From NCBI GenBank assembly GCA_014529385.2, contig CM043956.1, forward strand, positions 63,244,620 to 63,308,619: a stretch of 64,000 bases of DNA, read 5' to 3'. The notes below the pieces were generated by a model, which saw only the letters and a list, made by a program, of their open reading frames with translations, had not been told where the DNA came from and did no database searches. A program made the translations under genes and the position numbers. This document shows, in pieces, positions 55,885-64,000 of the stretch (the first letter of the stretch is position 1; every line of letters starts with the position of its first letter). The stretch is from Adiantum capillus-veneris. Taxonomy: Eukaryota; Streptophyta; Polypodiopsida; Polypodiales; Pteridaceae.

Positions 55885-57638
55885 TACTCATTTTCAGCCC
55901 TTTCCTCATCAAGTACATCATGTACATCTGCATCAATAATAGGCTGATCTAAAACATTTTCAGAAACCCCCATAGGCTGTACATTTGCCTCATTGGAACT
56001 TACATTCGTATTTCCACCACTGAAAAGAGGCAACAAAGTGTCATAAATGTCCCGTGAGCTTACATTATTGTCTCTAGTACATGACAGCAAGGGCTGAACA
56101 GAATCTTCCACAAACTCTACATCCCATGAAACCAGAATACGTTTTGTTTGCAGATGATACAACCTGTAACCTTTGCTTTCAGCACTATAACCAACAAAAA
56201 TACATTTGATAGCCTTATCATCCAGTTTTCTGCGCTGCACTTGTGGCACCAAAGCATATACCAAACAGCCAAAAGCACGCATGTGCTTAATAGAAGGTTG
56301 TCTATCATGCCATGCTTCATATGGAGTAATAGACTGCAAAGCTTTTGTACAGCACCTGTTAAGTACATAAGTGGCACACATGATGGCCTCAAGCCAAAAA
56401 GAATGCGGTAAAGCTTGACTTTTGACCATACATCGTGCCATTTCCGTCAGTGACCTGTTTTTCCTCTCAGCAACACCATTTTTCTGAGGTGTATAAGGCA
56501 CTGTACATTGGTGTTTTATCCCACGACTAGCCAGAAATGCATTAAATTCATGAGACATATACTCCCCCCCTCGATCGGAACGGAGGGTGCCCATAGTACA
56601 TTTTGAGACATTTTCAGCCATAGCCAGAAATTGTTTGAAGCACATAAAAACTTCGGACTTCGCTTTAAGAGGAAATACCCATGCGTGCCTGGAGTAATCA
56701 TCAATGAAAGTCACGAAGTACAGGCAATTGCCCAAGGACGGAGTTTGCATGGGCCCACAAACATCACTATGCACAAGCTGCAACCTGCATGTGGCCCGAA
56801 CTGAACCATCCTTTGGAAACTTAGAACGCTGCATCTTACCCAAAATACAGCCTTCACAAACATGTTTGACTGGTGCTTCAAGAGGCGGCAAAGAAGCAAC
56901 CATATCAGATTTTTGCAAACGCAGCAAACTGACAAAATTCAGATGACCAAAATGTGCATACCAAAGTTTTGCATCTGAAATAGCCCTTGAATCTACAGCA
57001 GAATTTGCAAAATTTTTTCCACACTTGTCATACAAAGTGAACTTATACAGCCCACGACACAAAAGCCCATATGCAACAATTTCATCACCAAAACTGAGAT
57101 CATGAACTGTACATCTGTCATCCACAAATTTGACTACAAGTCCAAGTCTAGCAAGTGCGGATACAGACAAGAGATTCTTCTTGATCCCAGGTACATAAAG
57201 TGCATCAACAAGTGTAAAGGAACTGCCATTAGCAGCAATGAGCACAATCTTTCCAACTCCCTGAACTGGATAAGAGGTGTTGTTGGCACAAGTGACTGAG
57301 TTCCCATGAGGGACACACTCAAGAGAGGTAAACAATTCACGATATGAGGTAATGTGCTTTGTAGCACCACTGTCGAAATACCACACATGTGAATCTGCAG
57401 CAACTGACAAGCATGCATCATGGACAGTAGGATTGTAAGTGCACTCTGCGCTAAATGCCCATTCTGCATCAACATCAGCAACACAGTCTCCTTTCACAGA
57501 AGACTCAACAATGGCTGCATTTGTAGTGGAACCAGCATTTACAGTGGAACCACCCTCTTTCTTCTTAGCCTCTTTGGCCTTCAACTTAGGACACGACTTG
57601 ATCAAGTGATCATTGGCTTTACAATAATGGAAATGCAT
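55884..57638 (-). CDS. Copia 2 protease and integrase region of Pol
   Basis: About 580 open codons. The zinc knuckle is degenerate (HYCKANDHLIKSC, first Cys lost). Protease: VWYFDSGATKHITS and [23 protein letters not shown]-pre-integrase: LWYAHFGHLNF and CEGCILGKMQR. Integrase core: VHSDVCGPMQ (Asp), GTLRSDRGGEYMS (Asp) and KNGVAERKNRSL (Glu), then the C-terminal AFGCLVYALVPQVQRRKLDD region. The D,D,E triad is present, so integrase could in principle fold. It ends at a TAG at 55884, before RT. Confidence 0.92.
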   Translation of the reverse strand: MHFHYCKANDHLIKSCPKLKAKEAKKKEGGSTVNAGSTTNAAIVESSVKGDCVADVDAEWAFSAECTYNPTVHDACLSVAADSHVWYFDSGATKHITSYRELFTSLECVPHGNSVTCANNTSYPVQGVGKIVLIAANGSSFTLVDALYVPGIKKNLLSVSALARLGLVVKFVDDRCTVHDLSFGDEIVAYGLLCRGLYKFTLYDKCGKNFANSAVDSRAISDAKLWYAHFGHLNFVSLLRLQKSDMVASLPPLEAPVKHVCEGCILGKMQRSKFPKDGSVRATCRLQLVHSDVCGPMQTPSLGNCLYFVTFIDDYSRHAWVFPLKAKSEVFMCFKQFLAMAENVSKCTMGTLRSDRGGEYMSHEFNAFLASRGIKHQCTVPYTPQKNGVAERKNRSLTEMARCMVKSQALPHSFWLEAIMCATYVLNRCCTKALQSITPYEAWHDRQPSIKHMRAFGCLVYALVPQVQRRKLDDKAIKCIFVGYSAESKGYRLYHLQTKRILVSWDVEFVEDSVQPLLSCTRDNNVSSRDIYDTLLPLFSGGNTNVSSNEANVQPMGVSENVLDQPIIDADVHDVLDEERAENE

Positions 57639-58480
57639 CTTCTTTTTGCCCTTATCACCAGAATTGCCAGACGAAGTACTGCCAGCAGAAGCATTAGAAA
57701 CAGAATTTTTGCCACTCGCAGCAGAACCATAAGAAGTGGCTGCATTACTGTTACCACCCTTTCTTTGAGAAGCAATAAAGCCTGTTCAACTGCACGCTGC
57801 CTAGTCCTGTTTTTTCTGGAAAGTGACTCTTGCAACAGCAATGTGCATAATGCATCAAACTTGACAACTTCAGGATTTCCTTGGGTCATCAGTCTCCAAG
57901 TACTAGCAAAAGTTTGGTAAGAATCTGGTAAGGCATCAAGAACAGTCTACACAAGGGAACTATCTAAAATGACTTCACCTGCAGAAATAAGTTGCTCATT
58001 GATATCCTTAACACTAGCAAGGAAAGTGTCCATATCATCTTCCTCATGCATAATCTTCGACTCCAGCTCTTTACGCAGCAAAGCAATTTTAGCCTCATTG
58101 CGGCTTGCATAAAGTCCTGCTAAAATATCCCAAGCATGTTTTGCAGATTTTGTTGAACGAATGTGAGGAACAATGGTGCGCTTCACAGACAACGCAATCA
58201 ATGCATGAGCCTGCGCATCCTTAACATCCCAACGAGCTTGTTCTACCGTAGGCAAAACAACTCTAACAGCTGCAATCCTTGCAGCAAGACCTGCAACATC
58301 CTCAACATCGCCTACATCCTCAGAACCAGGACGTACATCAATGCCCTGCACAATGTTCCAGACACCCTTTGACACAAGAACATGTTGCATCATATAAGAC
58401 CACATAGGGTAGTTGTCCCCATCGAGCCTGTCCTCAGCAGCAAACATCTTGAACACATCTGTGTTGTTGTTGTCAGCCAT
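57602..58480 (-). pseudogene. Copia 2 Gag, frameshifted
   Basis: ATG 58480 (MADNNNTDVFKMFAAEDRLD), with a Gag core (NYPMWSYMMQHVLVSKGVWN, HAWDILAGLYASRNEAKIAL). A stop near 57947 and a frame change follow. The rest (LPDSYQTFAST-type, KFDALCTLLLQESLSRKN) is readable to about 57780, then overlaps the knuckle region in another frame. Confidence 0.88.
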
Positions 58481-58810
58481 GGTAAATGTTGCACCTGATG
58501 TGAAAACTGCCTGAAAATAGGAGAAACGGAGCGGGAACAACTTGTGCTATATAGCACAAACCGTAGAAGACTATAAGGCACCTGTTATGCAGACAACGAC
58601 ACTGACAAAAATTCTGCACAAAATGACAAAATAGCCTGTGCAGTACTGCCTGTAGTGGAAACGAAGGCCGAAATGAGCCCAAATCAAGATTGTGAGCTAA
58701 ATCTAAATTTTTTTCGACCTGCGAACGCTCACCAAAGCTCACTGAAATCGGAGAAAGTGAGCAAGCGTGTGCTGGAGCAGCTGGCGACTAAGCTCGGGAG
58801 GACGTGACCT

Positions 58811-58822
58811 GCTCTGATACCA
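58811..58822 (-). promoter_or_regulatory. Copia 2 primer binding site, tRNA-Met
   Basis: Minus strand TGGTATCAGAGC, two bases inside the 5' LTR. Confidence 0.95.
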
Positions 58823-58824
58823 AT

Positions 58825-59052
58825 TGTTGGAATTAGGGTTGCAGAGAAACACACACAGCTTGGAGAAGACGAAGGAAGCTCAAGGCACACAATAGAGAGT
58901 GTGTTACTTAGTGTGCAATGGAAAGATAGATAGCCCTAGAGTGATGGGCGTATATACAATGCACGGGGGAAAAAAACCTCCTAAAGAGGGAAAAAATGCC
59001 CCGACGGTCCTAGTGTGTTCACACACATCACTACAACATGTATATGGTAACA
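58825..59052 (-). repeat. Copia 2 5' LTR
   Basis: TGTTGGAATTAGGG...ATATGGTAACA, 228 bp, nearly identical to the split copy. It holds the G/A block GGGGGAAAAAAACC...GGGAAAAAATGCCCC. Confidence 0.95.
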
Positions 59053-59095
59053 ATTATAAAAAGGAGCAAAATTGCTCAGATACAATGTCTATGGC

Positions 59096-59570
59096 TTAAG
59101 TGGTCTCTCTCTCATACTCACATAACTCAGCATAACTCCCTATGTCTATATAGAATTCTCCGTTTAGACAAATGTCCTCCGTTTCATTTTGTAGGTCGTC
59201 TGCATGCATTCCATATAGAGTAGTAGCGCCAAGCTCATCTAGCACCACCTCATCGGCTTCCGAATCAGCATCCTCTCCGATCTCCTCCACTGATGCCGCT
59301 GTGATTGGCACATTGTAGCCCTCATACGTCCGTGCACTACAAGGGGCTACCTCTATGACATACCACCAGTTTGGTGTAGCCTTTGTAGGATGAAATACCA
59401 CCTGCAAGAGCCACATAACTTACATGAGTGCTTCCAGACCACTTGTCCTCTAAAGTTGGATGTTAAATATTTACAGAATTACTTGTTCACAATGCTCAGG
59501 TAGTACGAAAGTGTCTCAAAGGTCGGTTTTTTTTTTGGTTGAGTCCACCTGAAGGAAACCTGACTCTCCT
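59096..59570 (-). pseudogene. CACTA transposase (TNP2) C-terminal region, DUF4216-like
   Basis: Minus strand: SGFLQVDSTKK, then TFVLPEHCEQ, a GT..AG intron (donor after GAACAA near 59489, acceptor TCTTGCAG near 59405), then VVFHPTKATPNWWYVIEVAP and an acidic tail ending at 59096. The pattern (Val-Asp-Leu...FVLA.Q..QVFY.....W.VV) is that of the DUF4216 segment after the transposase in plant CACTA elements. One in-frame TGA precedes TFVL. The catalytic part would lie beyond 59570 but is not there. Confidence 0.65.
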
Positions 59571-59599
59571 CTGCACACAGTAGTGTTGTGACCCTCTAT

Positions 59600-60620
59600 G
59601 TTTATCTTGAACCATTGCACGTCGAACCTTTGTTAGCAGAGACTAACACATGCAACACTGATTATGCATCAAGTGAGGGAAGTCCTATGGATGTGCACAA
59701 TATTTCATATTCACAGTGTATAAGGTCTTGGGCTCATTTGGGAGTTCCACATTGTATATGCTAGCTAGAGGGCTCAACTTAATCCCATAGTAGGAAGGCT
59801 TGTGGTGCATGCCTTTATAAGAAAGCCTTTTATGCAAAGAGGCTTCATTCTTGAGGGATTCATTCTTGAGAGCTCTCGCTTTAGTGTTCACTTTATGGAT
59901 GGCCTAGCCTTGAGCTTAATACCCATGCTTAGAAGGCTAGTGCTAATCCTTTGTAATTAGAGAAGCATTTCTTAATCTAATCTCTACTTTTTTCATTAGT
60001 ATCAATTCTTATATATTCTATTATGTCATGAAGTAGTTTCACCTTCTCATTATTCTAGATTTGAGTGTGTGTGATCACTGATGACTTCTTGCTTATTGAC
60101 CACTCCTATCCTTCTATGAGCACTCGATTTGTGATATTTAACATCTCTAATTAGGTTGACTAAGTAGGTTCTTAATCTTGTGATTAGAGTATGTGCCCTA
60201 TTGTTTGCTCGTGTGTGGATGGGTTTAATGAAAAGCACCATTCACGTAGATTTCGATTAAGTACCTTGATTGGCATGTTGTGATTGGAGAGGTGAACACC
60301 AATGCAATTAGTGTGTGCTTGTCAAGAGTGTGCTTTGAGATTCTAGTCTATGGCAAGTCAAACTTTGGTGGGCTTAACGTGTGTAGGTAATTCTTGATTG
60401 ATGATTATGGAGTGATTAGAGTTAGTGATTTTTTCATGGCTAATCTCTATTGCATTGGAAGAGCATTTTCTTGAATCTCTCATTCGATACATCCAATGAT
60501 GCTCATGCTTCCATGCCCTAGCCGGGTTGTCGATCCTAGGATTGATAATTTTGTTGGTCTTGGGTTGATTAGGTCATGCTACAATTGCCCTCAACATTTG
60601 GCGTTGTTTTCGGGGATCGA
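59600..60620 (+). repeat. Possible Athila/Tat-like LTR end and primer site
   Basis: CCTCAACA followed by TTTGGCGTTGTTTTCGGGGA (about 60591-60616) resembles the LTR end and primer site at 42384-42410. A TATA-like TTTATAAGAAAGCC is at about 59813 upstream. The LTR start was not defined. Confidence 0.5.
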
Positions 60621-62040
60621 TAACCTAAGCTAGGAGTAGAGGACGTGTATAATATAGTAATTTTCACTACTAATTTCATCAATTTTTGAGTGTATGTACC
60701 TCAATTTTGGTTTGATTTGATGATGTATGTGCAAGTAATTGAAGCTAATTTTTGAGTTATGAATATCCCAAACCCCCAATTTCACTCGCAATTTCATTAA
60801 TTTCACACTAACCATTACTAATTTCTCTTCATTTCCATGCTAATTGTACTAATTTCATGCTAATTCTTACTAATTTTTGGCTAACTTCACTAACCTAACC
60901 GCTAACATTTTAAGTGTAATGTATGTCAAATCCCCTTATAAGAGGTGGAATCAACACTTTTATCAAGTTTCTTTGTGTTAATCCATGTCTAACTATTGAT
61001 TTGAGTGGTTGATTTTTGGCCTATAATGGTCAATTTTTGGGCCAAGATTGGAAGAGCCACACATGTGTGTGCAAGGTGGAATCATCTCATGGAGCAAGGA
61101 TTAGCTTGGATGCAATCGATTGTAAGTGCATTGGCCTACTCCATTCAATTTTTGGGTGATTAATTTGATTCCAATGTGCTACTATTTTATTGCTAAAATT
61201 AGGTGTGTAAATCAATTGACATACTTTGAAGAGCCTAATTTGATTCTTTTGGAATGAAATTGATGGTCAATTTTGACTAATGAATGATGTGTGTGTCAAG
61301 ATTAAGCTTGATTTGCAACAAGAATACATGTGTGTGCATAAAAATCATTGTGTGCGTAATGCACCAAAGAGGGAAAAACTGTCATAAAATTCAAGTGTGT
61401 GTGCACCTAATCTTGAGTGTGTGCATGCATAGAAATTGATGGAATTGATGATATGTGAGTATGAAATCATGTAATTGATATGTATGTTAGGATGATTTAA
61501 TCATTGGATATGTCTAATTGCCAAAAATTTGGGCAAAATTTGAGTGTGTGCCCAATTGAAGACCACTTGATTTTCAATGATTGATGGTCAGTTGGGGCAC
61601 CCAAATACTTTTTGATTGTAAAATGTTCATTAAAAGTGTGTGCAATCATTAGATGTAAGCCTAAATGCATTATTGAGCCAAATTTGATCTTTTGTGCTTA
61701 ATTTTTGAGTGTGTGCATTGCTTGATTGGGTCAAAATAGTGTTAATTTTTGAGAAATTAACCATGCATACATTCATTCATGCTTGATCAAGTATGCAATT
61801 TTAGCATTGCAATAAGAAATTGATGGATTATTTGCATAAAATTTTGGCTTAAATTTGGGTGTGTATACCAATCCATGGCATGCACAATCCAATGTGTTAA
61901 TGAATAATTAGTAATTTTTTACCAATTATGATGATGAATTGGCCAAAGAATTGATGTGTGTGTAAAAAATTAGCTTAAAGATTGAGATAGATCAGTCATT
62001 GATGCCCAATTGTGGAAGATTTTTGCCATGCTAATGATTG
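60621..62040. other. AT-rich leader-like DNA with degenerate GTGTGTGC repeats
   Basis: Words such as TTTGAGTGTGTGC, TAATTTC and TCAATTTTTG recur irregularly. No gene was recognised. It could be the leader of the element whose primer site lies at 60598. Confidence 0.4.
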
Positions 62041-62570
62041 TACAAATGGATGAACATGGCTATGTTGCAGTAATGAGTGTGCCTATCGTACCAAAATTCA
62101 TGTATGTGAAGCTTATTAAACCGAGAGGACAAATCCGTTGGGTTTGAATTAATTCCAATAATGAAATAAGCAACTCAAGTTGCGATGATTAATAAAATGC
62201 TTTGATTTTGCGGAGGAGAGGATGTGTGCAATTAAAGGTCCTATGACAAATGGATGAACATGGCTATGTTGCAGTAATGAGTGTGCCGTGCAAAGGGTGT
62301 GCCACTCACCTCCCTGTACTGCCATGGATGAGGGATCCTTGCATTGTAGAGAAGAAGATTAACATTTTCAGATTTCAGCCCGTCTCGTCGTCGTCCTCAT
62401 CGTCGTCAACATCATCGGCAAGTTCATGGCTATGTGAAGCTTATTAAACCGAGAGGACAAATCCGTTGGGTTTGAATTAATTCCAATAATGAAATAAGCA
62501 ACTCAAGTTGCGATGATTGATAAAATGCTTTGATTTTGCGGAGGAGAGGATGTGTGCTATTAAAGGTCCT
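62041..62570. repeat. Direct duplication of about 200 bp; second copy carries an insertion
   Basis: Copy 1 is 62041-62241. Copy 2 begins about 62246 (ACAAATGGATGAACATGGCT) and ends about 62570. Copy 2 holds about 140 bp extra (62288-62425) between AGTGTGCC and TGTGAAGCTT. The flanks are nearly identical, with few substitutions. Confidence 0.9.
62288..62425 (+). pseudogene. Gene fragment, possibly the N-terminus of an RH1-type DEAD-box helicase
   Basis: The extra DNA in copy 2 reads CKGCATHLPVLPWMRDPCIV, then EKKINIFRFQP and a Ser-rich run. H(L/V)PVLPWMR(D/A)P is a block I associate with the N-terminus of plant RH1 helicases. It is GC-rich against an AT-rich background, which fits a captured exon. 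The similarity is short. Confidence 0.45.
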
Positions 62571-63157
62571 ATGTACATTGCTCACTTGAGTGTAACTTCA
62601 ACCAACATTTGAGCTTGACACAAGAAAATTGAGCATTTATGCATTCCAATTGAAAGCATGTGGATGGGTAATGTGCTTAATTTCCATTATTTAGGTGTAT
62701 GAAAATCAATGGCACCGCATATTCAAGTCGAGAATGAATGATTGGTGTTATCACTTAGAAGACCTAGAGTGATGTGTCTCATCGAATGTTTTGAATCGAG
62801 TGACCCAATTGAGTACATTGTACAATCGAGATGACTTGTGTGGATTACCATGCCAATTGATTAGTTATGGTAATTTTTGCATTAGATTATGTGCTTTCAT
62901 GGTGCCTAAATTGAGCATGAATGGCTGCACAAACCCGAATGGACAAATTCAATTTTGTTTTAATGATTGTAATTAGTGAAGATGAGGAACTCATGATGCA
63001 ATGATTGCTATTGGGATTGGGATTTGTCAATGCAAAGGTCGAGATCTCTTTCTGTCTCCCTTGCCCACCCTCTCTTGCTGAATCTGAGGCCCTGCTTTGT
63101 GGGCCTCGATTGGCGTTCACCGCTAGTGCGCGCGCGCACACACACACATGCTCCCTT

Positions 63158-63160
<3 letters not shown>
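62571..63160. other. Unassigned, AT-rich
   Basis: A weakly related third copy of the 62 kb repeat may lie at about 62930-63010 (CCGAATGGACAAATTCAATT...ATTGATGATG-like text). No gene was recognised. Confidence 0.35.

Positions 63161-63241
<81 letters not shown>
63161..63241. repeat. (CT)n(GT)n microsatellite
   Basis: About 37 bp of (CT)n followed directly by about 44 bp of (GT)n, preceded by a short (CG)n(CA)n run near 63128. Confidence 0.97.
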
Positions 63242-63243
<2 letters not shown>

Positions 63244-64000
63244 TTTCCCCAGACTGCGACCCGCCAGAAATGGAGTCCACCTTTAAAAAAAGGAAAAAAC
63301 AATTTGTTTTCTTTCAATAAGAGGAGGCTCCCACCCTTGAATAAAAATGGAAGTCTTTTGGAGATCTCATGAGCGAGAGTCTGGTCAAGCAAAAAATATA
63401 ACCTTGAGCTTGATAAATTTTTGGGAATGCTCATTGTTTATGAGGAAGGGTAAAAATGAAAAAAATGTTGCATTTTGGTTCAAAGGTGATTGTTTTTATT
63501 GAGTGACCATCATGAGAGAACATCGCACATATAATAGCACTAAATCCAACCAAAATTTTCTCAAATTGACATGCTTATTATGTGATGCACTCTTTTTGGG
63601 TTTTTCTAATGACTTAATATCGTCACGCTTCATTTTGAGGGAATGATGTGTGATTGTGAGTGAGAAATTTTTGACTACATTTTGAGTTGGATTTCCCTTA
63701 GTGTTTGATTTCAATGATGAAATTTTATAATGCAGTCAGTCCTTATTGAGCTATTTTGTGGAGATATTGCCAATGACACAAATATAGTTTGGGTTATCTT
63801 ATGAGAGCTAGAAATTCATTTCAGCACATGCTTTCTCGTTCACTTGCAGTGAATTCCATATATGTTGCGTAAGAGCATTATGGACATTGGTTGGATGTTT
63901 TCTATGCACAAATGACCTTAATTTGCACGTATAATTCCAATTGTGCTAATTTCATGTGGCATTTGCATTACGCTAAATGAAAATTTCCTTTTTGGTATGC
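63242..64000. other. Intergenic, nothing recognised
   Basis: AT-rich DNA to the window edge without a credible gene or repeat family. Confidence 0.4.

Overview
This window is nuclear DNA from a land plant. It holds P-class pentatricopeptide repeats, plant-type Ty1/copia and Ty3/gypsy retrotransposons primed by initiator tRNA-Met, CACTA (En/Spm) relics, and split genes with GT..AG introns. No rRNA gene, CRISPR array, operon or intact conventional gene was found. Very long (GA)n/(CT)n and poly-G tracts and an animal-L1-like ORF1 in the LINE would fit a seed-free plant (fern, lycophyte or bryophyte), but that is a guess.

Layout. 1-2.6 kb: a split gene joining a beta-class (permuted) DNA-methylase-like domain to an FCP1-type HAD phosphatase domain, now damaged. 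2.6-3.76 kb: duplications and (GA)n. 3.76-8.39 kb: a nearly intact LINE on the minus strand, with ORF1 and ORF2 in one frame separated by a single amber codon. 8.4-15.3 kb: repeats, a tRNA-derived SINE with target duplications, an L1-type RT relic and a frameshifted PPR gene. 15.3-34.6 kb: a composite element (here called Y) bounded by inverted GAGCGAGC arms. Nested in it are a chromodomain gypsy element (18.1-26.8 kb), an internally deleted copia element (27.3-32.9 kb) that itself carries a solo LTR of the same gypsy family, and a 1.3 kb CACTA-ended element (33.2-34.6 kb).

34.7-59.6 kb: scattered pieces of a CACTA transposon (terminal repeats at 34.7 kb, a second gene at 37.8-41.2 kb, TNP2 C-terminus at 59.1-59.6 kb), split by element X (38.3-40.9 kb, sister of Y) and by a second copia element (41.3-59.1 kb). 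One LTR of that copia element is split by a 13.2 kb Athila/Tat-like element (41.4-54.7 kb) that has gag and protease but no recognisable RT or integrase. It carries eight copies of a palindrome in its leader and a captured DEAD-box helicase fragment. 59.6-64 kb: AT-rich DNA with another Athila-like primer site, a direct duplication holding a second possible helicase fragment, and microsatellites.

Nesting gives the order of events: CACTA, then copia 2, then the Athila-like element; and Y, then copia 1, then the gypsy solo LTR. LTR ends, primer sites and target duplications were read directly. Domain names rest on motif recognition, and identity percentages are by eye.
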